Source: Pseudomonas brassicacearum subsp. brassicacearum (GTDB lineage: Bacteria; Pseudomonadota; Gammaproteobacteria; Pseudomonadales; Pseudomonadaceae). From it: a stretch of 64,000 nucleotides of DNA. The stretch spans positions 62,001 to 126,000 of the forward strand of contig NZ_VZPJ01000005.1 in the NCBI RefSeq assembly GCF_008801605.1. Reading direction: 5' to 3'. Below are positions 1 through 9,885 of this stretch, piece after piece; within the stretch, counting starts at the first letter, position 1; each line of letters begins with the position of its first letter. The translations under genes were made by a program, and so were the position numbers. The notes under the pieces were generated by a model. It had not been told where the DNA came from. It searched no databases and saw only the letters and a list, made by a program, of their open reading frames with translations.

Positions 1-245
1 TCAGCGGTGATTTCCCGGTTGCCCGAAAGGCCGACGATTTGTTGGGTCAAGACGTAGCTGTCAACCCAGCCACCGCGAATCATGGAGCTGTAATACACCC
101 CTGGCACCGCATCGACCCGGACGTTTTCTTCACTGTCCTCGATCTTCAACAACCGTGAATACGAGACAACCACCATCAACAGCATGATGGCGATGATCAC
201 CGCAAAACTCGCCAGGATGCGTTGGCGCAATGTCCAATTCTTCAC
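1..245 (-). CDS. Methyl-accepting chemotaxis protein, N-terminal part only (gene continues beyond left edge)
   Basis: Only the first 81 codons are in the window, read leftwards from a GTG at 243-245 (GTG AAG AAT TGG). The start gives KNWTLRQRILASF, a short basic cytoplasmic tail, then a hydrophobic segment of about 20 residues (roughly 10-28) that serves as the first membrane anchor. It is followed by a helical periplasmic stretch with MIRGGWVDSYVLTQQI. This order is typical of Pseudomonas chemoreceptors with a four-helix-bundle ligand domain; the HAMP and signalling domains would lie outside the window. The ligand cannot be inferred. A REP element separates this start from the next gene. Confidence 0.75.
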   Translation of the reverse strand, partial: MKNWTLRQRILASFAVIIAIMLLMVVVSYSRLLKIEDSEENVRVDAVPGVYYSSMIRGGWVDSYVLTQQIVGLSGNREITA

Positions 246-372
246 GGTAAAACCTCGGGCATTTGAAATGCTGGGGAGTATAGCCGAGGGCGGCACCGGG
301 CCTGTATGGCGGTGTGAGGGGATTTTTGACGAAGGCGAGGCTCGTAGTTTTCTCAAGATGAGCAATGCCCCC

Positions 373-459
373 GTGGGAGCGAGCTTGCTCGCGATAGCGG
401 CGTGTCAGACCACGCGGCTGTGACTGACCGAACCCCATCGCGAGCAAGCTCGCTCCCAC
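373..459. repeat. REP/BIME inverted repeat
   Basis: Two Pseudomonas REP half-sites face each other: GTGGGAGCGAGCTTGCTCGC at the left and its reverse complement at the right, about 45 bases apart. It lies between the chemoreceptor start and the 3' end of the DUF533 gene and can fold into a long hairpin. It leaves spurious short reading frames that begin with a [13 protein letters not shown] string, seen at other REP copies too. Confidence 0.9.
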
Positions 460-480
460 AGGGAATGAGGTGGGACTGAT

Positions 481-1191
481 CTATACAGTCGCCTGGCGCA
501 CCTGTTTCTCCAACTCCACCTTCAGCCCCGGCTCCAGCTTGAGTTGGCGCGCCAGTTCATCGAGGTAGGACTTCTCCATGAAGTTTTCCTCGTCCACCAG
601 CATCACGCTGGCGATGTACATTTCCGCCGCCATTTCCGGGGTGCTGGCAGCGCGGGCGACGTCGGTGGGGTCCAGGGGCTTGTTGAGTTCGGCGTGCAGC
701 CAGTGTTGCAGTTCCTGGTCGTTGTCGAGCTTGGTGAATTCGCCTTCGATCAACTGCCGCTCGCGCTCGTCCACATGGCCGTCGGCCTTGGCCGCCGCCA
801 CCAGCGCCTTGAGGATCGCCTGGCTGTGCTGCTCGACCTGCGCCGGGGGCACGCGGTCGAGGGTCTGCGGTTCGGTTTTCGGCGCGGTGCCTTGCTGGGC
901 CTGCCAATTGCCGTAGGCCTTGTAGGCGATCACGCCCAAGGCCGCGAGACCACCATAGGCCAGGGCCTTGCCACCGAAGCTGCGGGCTTTCTTGTTGCCC
1001 AGCAACAGGCCCATGGCCCCGGCGGCCAGAGCGCCGCCGCCCGCACCGGAAAGCATCCCGCCAAGGTTGCCGGAGCCGCCGAGCAAACCGCCCAGACCGC
1101 CGGAGGACTTGCCTTGGGACCCGCCAGCCTTGTTCTGCAACATTTCCTGGCCGGACTTGAGAAGCTGATCGAGCAATCCACGGGTGTTCAT
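481..1191 (-). CDS. YebE/DUF533 family protein with TerB-like C-terminal domain
   Basis: A 236-residue protein starting MNTRGLLDQLLKSGQ. Residues about 25-60 are very rich in glycine and alanine, followed by a hydrophobic stretch around 54-95 that could enter the membrane. From about residue 120 a helical domain resembles tellurite-resistance TerB (LVAAAKADGHVDERER, with acidic metal-binding-like residues). E. coli YebE has the same plan and belongs to DUF533; it is an inner-membrane protein whose biochemical function is not established. The ATG at 1189-1191 was chosen because homology starts there; an upstream in-frame start would add only five residues. It stands alone between a REP and a divergent LysR gene. 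Confidence 0.8.
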   Translation of the reverse strand: MNTRGLLDQLLKSGQEMLQNKAGGSQGKSSGGLGGLLGGSGNLGGMLSGAGGGALAAGAMGLLLGNKKARSFGGKALAYGGLAALGVIAYKAYGNWQAQQGTAPKTEPQTLDRVPPAQVEQHSQAILKALVAAAKADGHVDERERQLIEGEFTKLDNDQELQHWLHAELNKPLDPTDVARAASTPEMAAEMYIASVMLVDEENFMEKSYLDELARQLKLEPGLKVELEKQVRQATV

Positions 1192-1373
1192 TTGTTGTCT
1201 CCACATTTCGGGTCAACGTAAGGCCACCAGCCTAGATCGAAAGTGCCCCGGCGCCGTTGGCGAGATTGCTTCCAGATGTTGCCTGGCTCATTCCAAGACA
1301 CACTCCCCTTCCATTCAAAAAAAACGATATACACTCCAGTACATCGATAAAACCGCCCACCGGATATTCGACC

Positions 1374-2288
1374 ATGATGACCCTGCGCCAGATCCGCCAT
1401 TTCATCGCCGTGGCCGAAACCGGCTCCATCTCTGCCGCTGCGCAAACGGCGTTCATTTCCCAGTCGACCTTGACCCTGGCCATCCAGCAACTGGAGCAGG
1501 AAATCGGCGTCAGCCTGTTCAACCGCCACGCCAAGGGCATGACCCTGACCCATCAGGGTCATCAATTCCTGCGCCAGGCCCATTTGATCCTGGCCACCGT
1601 CGACAACGCCAAGCGCAGCCTGCAACAGAGCACCGACCAGGTCGCCGGCCAGGTCACCATCGGCGTCACCAGCCTGGTCGCCGGCTATTACCTGGCGGAC
1701 CTGCTGACCCGTTTCCAGCGCGCCTATCCCAACGTGGAGATCCGGGTGATGGAGGACGAGCGGCCGTATATCGAGCATTTGCTGGTCAGCGGCGAAATCG
1801 ACGTCGGGGTGTTGATCCTGTCCAACCTGGAAGACCGCCACGCCTTGCAGACCGAAGTGCTGACGCATTCACCACACCGTTTGTGGCTGCCAGCGCAGCA
1901 CCCGCTGCTGGAACACGACAGCATCAACCTGGCCGACGTGGCCCGCGAGCCGCTGATCCAGCTGAACGTCGATGAAATGGACCGCAACGCCCAGCGCCTG
2001 TGGCGCGGTGCCGGTCTGCAACCCAGGGTCACCCTGCGCACCGCCTCGACCGAAGCGGTGCGCAGCCTGGTGGCGGCAGGCTTGGGGGTGTCGATCCAGC
2101 CGGACATGACCTACCGCCCTTGGTCGCTGGAAGGCGACATCATCGAAGCGCGACCGATTGCCGACCTCAACCAGACCCTCGACGTCGGCCTGGCCTGGCG
2201 CCGGGGCACGGCGCGACCGGCGTCGGTCGACCCGTTCCTGGCCGTCGCCCGGGAACAACCCCATGGCGGACGAAAGCCATCTATTTAA
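1374..2288 (+). CDS. LysR-family transcriptional regulator
   Basis: A 304-residue LysR regulator. The winged HTH is at about residues 18-41 (GSISAAAQTAFISQSTLT followed by LAIQQLEQEIG) and the rest is the periplasmic-binding-like effector domain, ending near residue 290. The ATG at 1374 gives the family's usual N-terminus (MTLRQIRHFIAVAE); a longer frame to 1257 has no family match. It is divergent from the DUF533 gene and runs in the same direction as the polyamine cluster, with the first aldehyde dehydrogenase 193 bases downstream across a REP. It may control that cluster, but this is inference from position. E. coli uses an unrelated MocR-type regulator (YdcR) beside ydcSTUVW. Confidence 0.9.
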   Translation: MMTLRQIRHFIAVAETGSISAAAQTAFISQSTLTLAIQQLEQEIGVSLFNRHAKGMTLTHQGHQFLRQAHLILATVDNAKRSLQQSTDQVAGQVTIGVTSLVAGYYLADLLTRFQRAYPNVEIRVMEDERPYIEHLLVSGEIDVGVLILSNLEDRHALQTEVLTHSPHRLWLPAQHPLLEHDSINLADVAREPLIQLNVDEMDRNAQRLWRGAGLQPRVTLRTASTEAVRSLVAAGLGVSIQPDMTYRPWSLEGDIIEARPIADLNQTLDVGLAWRRGTARPASVDPFLAVAREQPHGGRKPSI

Positions 2289-2363
2289 TCGAATACAGCC
2301 TTGAGTATTTCGAATTTGTCGGCCTCGGATCTGAGCACTAATCTGACTGCACGCCTCTTTCCT

Positions 2364-2450
2364 GTGGGAGCGAGCTTGCTCGCGATAGCGGTGGGTCAGG
2401 CAACATAGATTCGACTGACAAACCGCTATCGCGAGCAAGCTCGCTCCCAC
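2364..2450. repeat. REP/BIME inverted repeat
   Basis: A facing pair of REP half-sites (GCGAGCTTGCTCGC core) separated by about 45 bases. It lies between the LysR gene and the first aldehyde dehydrogenase gene and probably acts as the boundary between their transcripts. Confidence 0.9.
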
Positions 2451-2481
2451 AGGTTCTTTGTTTCAACTGAGACCTATAAAA

Positions 2482-3939
2482 ATGGCTGGTACGCAAACCC
2501 CGTTGTGCACCGCGTTGCTGATCGACGGGGAACTGGTTCCCGGTGAAGGCATTGTCGAGCCGATCCTCAACCCGGCCACTGGCGAAGTGGTGGCTCACAT
2601 CGCCGAGGCCAGTACCGAGCAGGTCGAAGCCGCGATCCTCGCCGCCCACCAGGCCTTCGACGGCTGGTCGCGCACCACGCCGCAACAACGCTCTAACCTG
2701 CTGCTGGACATCGCCAGCGCCATCGAAAAGAACGCCGATGAGCTGGCCCGCCTCGAATCCCTGAACTGCGGCAAGCCGCTGCACCTGGCGCGCCAGGACG
2801 ACCTCAGTGCGACGGTGGATGTATTCCGTTTCTTCGCTGGCGCCGTGCGCTGCCAGACCGGCCAGCTCAGTGGCGAATACCTGCCCGGCTACACCAGCAT
2901 GGTGCGCCGCGACCCGATTGGCGTGGTGGCGTCCATTGCACCGTGGAATTACCCGATCATGATGGCCGCGTGGAAAATCGCCCCGGCCCTGGCTGCCGGT
3001 AATACGCTGGTGTTCAAGCCGTCGGAACACACACCGCTGTCGATCCTGGCCCTGGCGCCGACACTGGCCCAGATCCTGCCACGGGGCGTGATCAACATCC
3101 TCTGCGGGGGCGGCGAAGGTGTGGGCAGCCATCTGGTCAGCCATCCCAAAGTGCGCATGGTCTCGTTGACCGGCGATATCGTCACCGGGCAGAAGATCCT
3201 CCAGGCAGCGGCGAAAACCCTCAAGCGCACGCACCTGGAACTGGGCGGCAAGGCGCCGGTGATCGTGTGCAACGACGCCGACATCCAGGCCGTGGTCGAA
3301 GGCGTGCGCACCTATGGTTATTACAACGCCGGGCAGGATTGCACGGCGGCGTGTCGGATCTACGCCCAAGGCGCGATTCACGACCGCCTGGTGGCCGAAC
3401 TCGGCGCGGCGGTCAGCAGCCTGCGCTTTGCCGGCAAGCGCGACGCCGACAATGAGATCGGCCCGCTGATCAGCACCCGCCAGCGCGACCGGGTCGCCAG
3501 TTTTGTCGAGCGCGCCCTCGGCCAGCCACACATCGAACGCATTACCGGCGCGGCGGTGCATTCCGGCGCCGGTTTCTACTACCAACCCACGCTGCTGGCC
3601 GGCTGCAAGCAAAGCGATGAAATCGTCCAGCGCGAAGTGTTCGGCCCGGTCGTCACCGTGACCCGCTTCGACGAACTCAGCCAGGCGGTGGACTGGGCCA
3701 ACGATTCCGAATACGGCCTGGCTTCTTCGGTATGGACCCAGAACCTCGACAAGGCCATGCAAGTGGCGGCGCGGCTGCAATACGGCTGCACCTGGATCAA
3801 CAGCCATTTCATGCTGGTCAGCGAAATGCCCCACGGCGGCCTGAAACGTTCGGGCTACGGCAAAGACCTATCCAGCGATTCGCTCCAGGACTACAGCGTG
3901 GTGCGCCACATCATGGCCCGCCACGGCCAGCATCTGTAG
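2482..3939 (+). CDS. Aldehyde dehydrogenase, gamma-aminobutyraldehyde/betaine-aldehyde type (paralog 1)
   Basis: A 485-residue NAD(P)-dependent aldehyde dehydrogenase. The cofactor and active-site landmarks are present: [20 protein letters not shown], then [11 protein letters not shown] with the general-base Glu, and [15 protein letters not shown] with the catalytic Cys. The last motif is the one found in E. coli PatD (YdcW), which oxidises 4-aminobutanal to 4-aminobutanoate in putrescine breakdown. The ATG at 2482 was preferred to the in-frame ATG at 2458, which lies against the REP. It shares its layout with the second copy at 8315-9739; the two flank a polyamine transporter. Substrate preference (aminobutyraldehyde, betaine aldehyde or another aminoaldehyde) cannot be decided from the sequence. 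Confidence 0.88.
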   Translation: MAGTQTPLCTALLIDGELVPGEGIVEPILNPATGEVVAHIAEASTEQVEAAILAAHQAFDGWSRTTPQQRSNLLLDIASAIEKNADELARLESLNCGKPLHLARQDDLSATVDVFRFFAGAVRCQTGQLSGEYLPGYTSMVRRDPIGVVASIAPWNYPIMMAAWKIAPALAAGNTLVFKPSEHTPLSILALAPTLAQILPRGVINILCGGGEGVGSHLVSHPKVRMVSLTGDIVTGQKILQAAAKTLKRTHLELGGKAPVIVCNDADIQAVVEGVRTYGYYNAGQDCTAACRIYAQGAIHDRLVAELGAAVSSLRFAGKRDADNEIGPLISTRQRDRVASFVERALGQPHIERITGAAVHSGAGFYYQPTLLAGCKQSDEIVQREVFGPVVTVTRFDELSQAVDWANDSEYGLASSVWTQNLDKAMQVAARLQYGCTWINSHFMLVSEMPHGGLKRSGYGKDLSSDSLQDYSVVRHIMARHGQHL

Positions 3940-4029
3940 ATAACAGCACTACTCTAATAACAGGCCATCCATGGCGCTTCACCCTGTTCGAACACTGCCC
4001 CGACCATAATTAAAGCAAGAGGGATTTCC

Positions 4030-5181
4030 ATGTACGCGCACAAGACCGTATTGCTCAGTGCAATCACCACGGCGCTGCTGACCAGCGTCAGCCTCCAGGC
4101 CGCCGAACCGCTCAAGGCCGTTGGCGCCGGTGAGGGCCAACTGGATATCGTCGCCTGGCCGGGTTACATCGAACGCGGCGAAAGCGACAAGGCCTACGAT
4201 TGGGTCACCGGTTTCGAGAAGGAAACCGGTTGCAAGGTCAATGTGAAAACTGCCGCTACGTCCGACGAAATGGTCAGCCTGATGACCAAGGGCGGCTACG
4301 ACCTGGTCACCGCCTCGGGCGACGCCTCGTTGCGGCTGATTGCCGGCAAGCGCGTGCAGCCGATCAACACCGCGCTGATCCCCAACTGGAAAAACCTCGA
4401 CCCGCGCCTCAAGGATGCACCGTGGTACGTGGTCAACCAGCAGACCTACGGCACCCCGTACCAGTGGGGCCCGAACGTGCTGATGTACAACACCGACGTG
4501 TTCAAGCAGGCGCCCGCCAGTTGGAGCGTGCTGTTCAGCGCCCAGAACCTGCCCGACGGCAAGCCGAACAAAGGCCGCGTGCAAGCCTACGATGGCCCGA
4601 TCTACATCGCCGACGCGGCGCTCTACCTCAAGACCGCCAAGCCTGAGCTGGGCATCAAGGACCCATACCAACTCGACGAAGCCCAGTACAAGGCCGTGTT
4701 GGAATTGCTGCGGGCCCAGCAGCCGCTGATCCACCGCTACTGGCACGACACCACCGTGCAGATGAGCGATTTCAAGAACGAAGGCGTGGTGGCCTCTGGC
4801 GCCTGGCCATATCAGGTCAACGGCCTGATGAACGAGAAGCAACCGATCGCCTCGACCATTCCGAAAGAAGGCGCCACCGGGTGGGCCGACACCACGATGT
4901 TGCACGCCGAGGCCAAGCACCCCAACTGCGCGTACAAGTGGATGGACTGGTCGCTGCAACCGAAAGTCCAGGGTGACGTGGCGGCGTGGTTCGGCTCGTT
5001 GCCGGCGGTGCCCGCGGCGTGCAAGGGCAGCGAACTGCTGGGCGCCGAAGGCTGCAAGACCAACGGTTTCGATCAGTTCGACAAGATCGCCTTCTGGAAA
5101 ACCCCACAGGCCGAGGGCGGCAAGTTCGTGCCGTACAGCCGCTGGACCCAGGACTACATTGCGATCATGGGCGGGCGCTAA
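4030..5181 (+). CDS. ydcS: Polyamine ABC transporter, periplasmic solute-binding protein (YdcS-like)
   Basis: A 383-residue exported binding protein, close in length to E. coli YdcS. A signal peptide is visible (basic start MYAHK, hydrophobic core to about residue 22, cleavage near LQA-AE). The mature domain begins with LDIVAWPGYIERG, a polyamine/spermidine-binding-protein opening of the PotD/PotF class. An AGAGGG-like ribosome-binding site precedes the ATG at 4030. It is the first of four consecutive transporter genes in the order binding protein, ATPase, permease, permease, the same as ydcSTUV of E. coli. It captures the substrate in the periplasm and passes it to the two permeases; putrescine is the likely substrate, by family. 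Confidence 0.9.
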   Translation: MYAHKTVLLSAITTALLTSVSLQAAEPLKAVGAGEGQLDIVAWPGYIERGESDKAYDWVTGFEKETGCKVNVKTAATSDEMVSLMTKGGYDLVTASGDASLRLIAGKRVQPINTALIPNWKNLDPRLKDAPWYVVNQQTYGTPYQWGPNVLMYNTDVFKQAPASWSVLFSAQNLPDGKPNKGRVQAYDGPIYIADAALYLKTAKPELGIKDPYQLDEAQYKAVLELLRAQQPLIHRYWHDTTVQMSDFKNEGVVASGAWPYQVNGLMNEKQPIASTIPKEGATGWADTTMLHAEAKHPNCAYKWMDWSLQPKVQGDVAAWFGSLPAVPAACKGSELLGAEGCKTNGFDQFDKIAFWKTPQAEGGKFVPYSRWTQDYIAIMGGR

Positions 5182-5207
5182 GCCCAATCAGTCGGTGTAG
5201 TTCACTG

Positions 5208-5295
5208 TGTGGGAGCAAGGCTTGCCTGCGATGAAGATGATGCGGTCTCCCGGGGAACCGAGGCGCCTGTATCGCGAGCAAGCTTTGCTCCCATA
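5208..5295. repeat. REP/BIME element, diverged
   Basis: Facing REP-like half-sites of the variant form GTGGGAGCAAGGCTTGCCTGCG on the left and a GCGAGCAAGCTTTGCTCCCA form on the right. It sits inside the transporter operon between the binding-protein and ATPase genes. Operon-internal REPs often lower expression of distal genes relative to the binding protein, but that effect is not shown here. Confidence 0.8.
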
Positions 5296-5372
5296 GCGTT
5301 GCTCTCACAGGTCTGGTGCACGGCAACCCACCCACGATCCAATAGAAGTCGCACTTTTTGGAGCCCCGCACC

Positions 5373-6410
5373 ATGACGCTTGCAGTCCAATTCACCCAGG
5401 TATCCCGTCAGTTCGGCGATGTGAAGGCCGTTGACCGGGTTTGCATCGACATCCAGGACGGCGAGTTCTTTTCCATGCTGGGCCCGTCCGGTTCGGGCAA
5501 GACCACCTGCCTGCGACTGATCGCCGGGTTCGAACAACCCAGTGCCGGCTCGATCCGCATCCACGGCGAAGAGGCCACCGGGCTTGCGCCGTACCAACGG
5601 GACGTCAACACGGTGTTCCAGGATTACGCCCTCTTCCCCCATATGAACGTGCGCGACAACGTGGCCTACGGTCTGAAAGTCAAAGGCGTCGCCAAGGCCG
5701 AGCGCATCCAGCGCGCTGACGAAGCGCTGGAGATGGTTGCCCTGGGCGGCTACGGCGAACGCAAGCCGGTGCAGCTCTCCGGCGGCCAGCGCCAACGCGT
5801 GGCCTTGGCCCGCGCGCTGGTCAATCGCCCGCGGGTGTTGCTGCTCGATGAACCCTTGGGCGCCCTCGACCTGAAGCTGCGTGAGCAAATGCAGGGCGAA
5901 TTGAAGAAGCTGCAACGCCAGTTGGGCATCACCTTCATTTTCGTCACCCACGACCAGACCGAAGCGCTGTCGATGTCCGACCGCGTGGCGGTGTTCAACA
6001 AGGGCCGCATCGAACAAGTCGATACCCCACGCAACCTGTACATGAAACCGGCGACCACCTTCGTCGCCGAATTCGTCGGCACCTCCAACGTGATCCGTGG
6101 CGAGCTGGCCCGGGAACTGAGCGGTTATCCACAACCGTTCTCGATTCGCCCGGAACACGTGCGTTTCGCCGAAGGTCCGTTGGCCAGTGGTGAGATCGAA
6201 GTCCACGGCCTGCTGCACGACATTCAGTACCAGGGCAGCGCCACACGCTACGAGTTGAAACTTGCCAACGGCCAGACCCTGAACCTCAGCCAGGCCAACA
6301 CCCAGTGGCTCGACAACACAGCCCAGCACCAGACCGGCCAGCACCTGAGCGTACGCTGGGCGCGGGAGGCGATGGTCGCGCTGCACGACACTGTCAGTGG
6401 CGAGGTGTGA
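5373..6410 (+). CDS. ydcT: Polyamine ABC transporter ATP-binding protein (YdcT-like)
   Basis: A 345-residue ABC ATPase. Walker A GPSGSGKTT is at residues 37-45, the signature LSGGQRQRVALARAL near 134, Walker B VLLLDEPLGALD right after it, and the switch His in FVTHDQTEALSMSDR. The C-terminal third is a TOBE-type regulatory domain, as in PotA. The start is the ATG at 5373, with GGAG nine bases upstream. Its stop overlaps the approach to ydcU: the next ATG begins at 6412. It powers import by the YdcUV permeases at the inner membrane. Confidence 0.93.
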   Translation: MTLAVQFTQVSRQFGDVKAVDRVCIDIQDGEFFSMLGPSGSGKTTCLRLIAGFEQPSAGSIRIHGEEATGLAPYQRDVNTVFQDYALFPHMNVRDNVAYGLKVKGVAKAERIQRADEALEMVALGGYGERKPVQLSGGQRQRVALARALVNRPRVLLLDEPLGALDLKLREQMQGELKKLQRQLGITFIFVTHDQTEALSMSDRVAVFNKGRIEQVDTPRNLYMKPATTFVAEFVGTSNVIRGELARELSGYPQPFSIRPEHVRFAEGPLASGEIEVHGLLHDIQYQGSATRYELKLANGQTLNLSQANTQWLDNTAQHQTGQHLSVRWAREAMVALHDTVSGEV

Positions 6411-6411
6411 G

Positions 6412-7359
6412 ATGAACACCCTGGCCATCGCTCAAACGCCCACACCCGGTTCACCGTTGCGACGATTTTCCAACCTGCTGTACCGGCGCCCCAACCTGTA
6501 CCTGTCGATGTTGCTGGTGCCACCGCTGATCTGGTTCGGCGCGATCTACCTGGGCTCGCTGCTGACCTTGCTGTGGCAGGGTTTCTACACCTTCGACGAC
6601 TTCACCATGGCGGTCACGCCGGACCTGACCCTGGCGAATTTCGCGGCGCTGTTCCAACCGTCGAACTTCGACATCATTTTGCGCACCCTGGGCATGGCGA
6701 TAGCGGTGTCCATCGCCAGCGCCATCGTCGCGTTCCCGATTGCCTACTACATGGCGCGCTACACCAGTGGCAAGACCAAGGCGTTTTTCTACATCGCGGT
6801 GATGCTGCCGATGTGGGCCAGCTATATCGTCAAGGCCTATGCCTGGACGCTGCTGCTGGCCAAGGGTGGCGTGGCGCAGTGGTTCGTCCAGCACCTGGGC
6901 CTGGGGCCGGTGTTGCAGTTCGTGCTGGGAATCCCGGGCGTGGGTGGCAGCACCTTGTCCACCTCACACCTGGGGCGTTTTCTGGTATTCGTCTACATCT
7001 GGCTGCCGTTCATGATCCTGCCGATCCAGGCGTCCCTGGAGCGCCTGCCGCCATCGTTGCTGCAAGCCTCGGCAGACCTGGGCGCCAGGCCACACCAGAC
7101 GTTCATGCAGGTGATCCTGCCGCTGTCGATCCCCGGCATCGCCGCCGGCTCGATCTTCACCTTCTCGCTGACCCTGGGGGATTTCATCGTGCCGCAACTG
7201 GTGGGCCCGCCGGGCTACTTCGTCGGCAGCATGGTCTACGCCCAGCAAGGCGCCATCGGCAACATGCCCATGGCCGCGGCGTTCACCCTGGTGCCCATCG
7301 TGCTGATCGCCATCTACCTGTCTATCGTCAAGCGCCTGGGGGCTTTCGATGCACTCTGA
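6412..7359 (+). CDS. ydcU: Polyamine ABC transporter permease 1 (YdcU-like)
   Basis: A 315-residue inner-membrane permease with about six hydrophobic segments. The EAA loop that contacts the ATPase is seen as [16 protein letters not shown]. The ATG at 6412 lies one base after the ydcT stop, with GAGG inside the ydcT end, so the two are probably translationally coupled. Its 3' end overlaps ydcV by 11 bases. Together with YdcV it forms the membrane channel of the importer. Confidence 0.92.
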   Translation: MNTLAIAQTPTPGSPLRRFSNLLYRRPNLYLSMLLVPPLIWFGAIYLGSLLTLLWQGFYTFDDFTMAVTPDLTLANFAALFQPSNFDIILRTLGMAIAVSIASAIVAFPIAYYMARYTSGKTKAFFYIAVMLPMWASYIVKAYAWTLLLAKGGVAQWFVQHLGLGPVLQFVLGIPGVGGSTLSTSHLGRFLVFVYIWLPFMILPIQASLERLPPSLLQASADLGARPHQTFMQVILPLSIPGIAAGSIFTFSLTLGDFIVPQLVGPPGYFVGSMVYAQQGAIGNMPMAAAFTLVPIVLIAIYLSIVKRLGAFDAL

Positions 7360-8167
7360 CTCTCAAGACCGGGCCTCGTGGGGCTTGCGGATCGCGGCGT
7401 GGGGCGGGCTGGTGTTCCTGCATTTCCCGATCCTGATCATCTTCCTCTACGCCTTCAATACCGAGGACGCCGCGTTCAGCTTCCCGCCCAAGGGCCTGAC
7501 CCTGAAGTGGTTCAGCGTCGCCTTCGCGCGCCCGGATGTGCTGGAGGCGATCAAGCTGTCGTTGCAGGTCGCAGCCATCGCCACGCTGATCGCCATGGTG
7601 CTTGGCACGCTGGCCTCGGCGGCGCTGTACCGGCGCGATTTCTTCGGCAAGCAAGGCATTTCGCTGATGCTGATCCTGCCGATTGCCTTGCCGGGCATCA
7701 TCACCGGCATTGCGCTGCTGGCGACCTTCAAGACCCTGGGCATCGAGCCCGGCATGTTCACCATCATCGTCGGCCATGCCACTTTTTGCGTGGTGATCGT
7801 CTACAACAACGTCATCGCCCGCCTGCGCCGTACCTCCCACAGCCTGATCGAGGCTTCGATGGACCTGGGGGCCGACGGTTGGCAGACCTTTCGCTACATC
7901 ATCTTGCCCAACCTCGGCTCGGCGTTGCTGGCCGGCGGAATGCTGGCGTTTGCGCTGTCATTCGACGAGATCATCGTCACCACCTTCACCGCCGGCCACG
8001 AACGCACGCTGCCGCTGTGGCTGCTCAACCAACTCAGCCGCCCTCGCGATGTACCAGTGACCAACGTGGTGGCAATGCTGGTGATGATGGTCACGATGTT
8101 GCCGATATTGGGCGCGTATTACCTGACCCGAGGCGGAGAGAGCGTGGCCGGTAGCGGCGGGAAGTAG
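7349..8167 (+). CDS. ydcV: Polyamine ABC transporter permease 2 (YdcV-like)
   Basis: A 272-residue permease of the PotC class with about six membrane segments. The EAA loop reads [17 protein letters not shown]. The start ATG at 7349 is inside the end of ydcU. It is followed by a REP pair and then the second aldehyde dehydrogenase, matching the ydcSTUV-ydcW order of E. coli. Confidence 0.92.
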   Translation: MHSDSQDRASWGLRIAAWGGLVFLHFPILIIFLYAFNTEDAAFSFPPKGLTLKWFSVAFARPDVLEAIKLSLQVAAIATLIAMVLGTLASAALYRRDFFGKQGISLMLILPIALPGIITGIALLATFKTLGIEPGMFTIIVGHATFCVVIVYNNVIARLRRTSHSLIEASMDLGADGWQTFRYIILPNLGSALLAGGMLAFALSFDEIIVTTFTAGHERTLPLWLLNQLSRPRDVPVTNVVAMLVMMVTMLPILGAYYLTRGGESVAGSGGK

Positions 8168-8178
8168 AAGGGCTTTTT

Positions 8179-8266
8179 GTGGGAGCGAGCTTGCTCGCGA
8201 TGACTGACAAATATTCAACACAGATGTCGACTGTAAGACCGTTATCGCGAGCAAGCTCGCTCCCAC
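8179..8266. repeat. REP/BIME inverted repeat
   Basis: Facing half-sites with the GCGAGCTTGCTCGC core on the left and its complement on the right, about 45 bases apart, in the gap between ydcV and the second dehydrogenase gene. Confidence 0.9.
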
Positions 8267-8314
8267 AGGGATCGGTTCCAGCAGACACAAGACTGCTTCG
8301 ATGAGGACAATGCT

Positions 8315-9739
8315 ATGCAAACCAAACTGCTGATCAACGGCCACCTGGTGAACGGCGAAGGCCCTGGCCAAGCGGTGTTCAACCCGGCGCTGGGCCGGGT
8401 GCTGGTGGAAATCAATGAAGCCAGCGAGGCCCAGGTCGATGCCGCCGTGCGCGCCGCCGACACCGCCTTCGAGTCTTGGTCGCAAGTGCCGCCCAAGGAC
8501 CGTTCGCTGTTGCTGCTCAAGCTGGCCGATGCCATCGAAGCCCACGGCGAGGAACTGGCGAAGCTGGAGTCGGACAACTGCGGCAAACCCTTGAGCGCCG
8601 CACTGAATGACGAGATCCCGGCGATTGCTGACGTGTTCCGTTTCTTTGCCGGCGCCAGCCGCTGCATGAGTGGTTCGGCGGGCGGTGAATACCTGCCGGG
8701 GCATACCTCGATGATCCGCCGCGACCCGGTGGGCGTCATCGCCTCCATCGCGCCGTGGAACTACCCGTTGATGATGGTCGCCTGGAAAATCGCCCCGGCC
8801 CTGGCCGCCGGTAATACCGTGGTGCTCAAGCCATCGGAGCAGACTCCGCTGACCGCGCTGCGCCTGGCAGAACTGGCGTCGGAAATTTTCCCAGCTGGCG
8901 TGCTCAACGTGATATTCGGTCGTGGGCAAACCGTCGGCAACCCGCTGGTCACCCACCCGAAAGTGCGCATGGTGTCGCTGACCGGCTCCATCGCCACCGG
9001 CTCGAACATCATTTCCAGCACGTCCGACAGCGTCAAGCGCATGCACATGGAGCTGGGCGGCAAGGCCCCGGTGATCATTTTCGACGACGCCGACATTGAC
9101 GCGGCCGTGGAAGGCATCCGTACCTTCGGTTTCTACAACGCCGGCCAGGACTGCACCGCAGCCTGCCGCATCTATGCCCAGCAAGGCATCTACGACCAGT
9201 TCGTCGAGAAGCTCGGCGCCGCGGTGGGCAGTATCAAGTACGGCCCGCAAACCGCGCCAGACACCGAGATGGGCCCACTGATCACCGCCCAGCACCGCGA
9301 CCGCGTGGCCGGTTTTGTCGAACGGGCCATTGCCCAGCCGCATATTCGCCTGATCACCGGCGGCAAGGCCGTGGACGGCAACGGGTTCTTCTTCGAGCCG
9401 ACGGTGTTGGCCGACGCCCAGCAGGATGACGAAATCGTCCGTCGGGAAGTCTTCGGGCCTGTGGTGTCCGTCACGCCGTTCCTCGACGAGGCACAAGTGC
9501 TGGCGTGGGCCAACGATTCGGACTACGGCCTGGCCTCATCGGTATGGACCGCCGACATCGGCCGAGCCCATCGTCTGTCGGCACGCCTGCAATATGGCTG
9601 CACCTGGGTGAATACCCACTTCATGCTCGTCAGCGAAATGCCCCATGGCGGTCAGAAACGTTCCGGCTATGGCAAGGACATGTCCATGTATGGACTGGAG
9701 GATTACACGGTAGTGCGGCATGTGATGTTCAAGCATTGA
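8315..9739 (+). CDS. patD: Gamma-aminobutyraldehyde dehydrogenase (PatD/YdcW-like, paralog 2)
   Basis: A 474-residue aldehyde dehydrogenase, the same length as E. coli PatD. It shows [31 protein letters not shown] (general-base Glu) and [15 protein letters not shown] (catalytic Cys). GAGGA lies seven bases before the ATG at 8315. PatD oxidises 4-aminobutanal, the product of putrescine transamination or oxidation, to GABA with NAD. Its position directly after ydcSTUV supports this role. It is clearly paralogous to the gene at 2482-3939; both end with a [16 protein letters not shown] tail. Confidence 0.9.
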   Translation: MQTKLLINGHLVNGEGPGQAVFNPALGRVLVEINEASEAQVDAAVRAADTAFESWSQVPPKDRSLLLLKLADAIEAHGEELAKLESDNCGKPLSAALNDEIPAIADVFRFFAGASRCMSGSAGGEYLPGHTSMIRRDPVGVIASIAPWNYPLMMVAWKIAPALAAGNTVVLKPSEQTPLTALRLAELASEIFPAGVLNVIFGRGQTVGNPLVTHPKVRMVSLTGSIATGSNIISSTSDSVKRMHMELGGKAPVIIFDDADIDAAVEGIRTFGFYNAGQDCTAACRIYAQQGIYDQFVEKLGAAVGSIKYGPQTAPDTEMGPLITAQHRDRVAGFVERAIAQPHIRLITGGKAVDGNGFFFEPTVLADAQQDDEIVRREVFGPVVSVTPFLDEAQVLAWANDSDYGLASSVWTADIGRAHRLSARLQYGCTWVNTHFMLVSEMPHGGQKRSGYGKDMSMYGLEDYTVVRHVMFKH

Positions 9740-9825
9740 CGACAAGACAACCTTGGCAACACATGCCTGCGCTTGCCCTGCGTTCGTCCTGCTAAGGTTT
9801 TCGTCGATCGGTGCACGCTCGCCGG

Positions 9826-9854
9826 TTGACGGAAATCCTGGCAGCACCTAGGGT
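9826..9854 (+). promoter_or_regulatory. Candidate sigma-70 promoter of the toxin-antitoxin pair
   Basis: A -35 TTGACG at 9826-9831, 17-base spacer and -10 TAGGGT at 9849-9854. The -10 runs into the palindrome at 9851-9873, so binding there would block polymerase. Confidence 0.55.
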
Positions 9855-9873
9855 GTCTACAACGTATACACCC
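9851..9873. promoter_or_regulatory. Palindromic operator before the antitoxin gene
   Basis: A 23-base imperfect palindrome with outer arms GGGTGT and ACACCC and inner TAC/GTA steps; nine of eleven pairs match. It overlaps the promoter -10 and ends 13 bases before the antitoxin ATG. Ribbon-helix-helix antitoxins usually bind such sites to repress their own operon; binding here is inferred. Confidence 0.6.
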
Positions 9874-9885
9874 TGGAGATCAGCC

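Noticed and set aside
8091..8288. Short frames at REP loci with SKLAPT or [13 protein letters not shown] strings
   Set aside because: These strings are the REP half-sites in translation and recur at every copy; they are not proteins.
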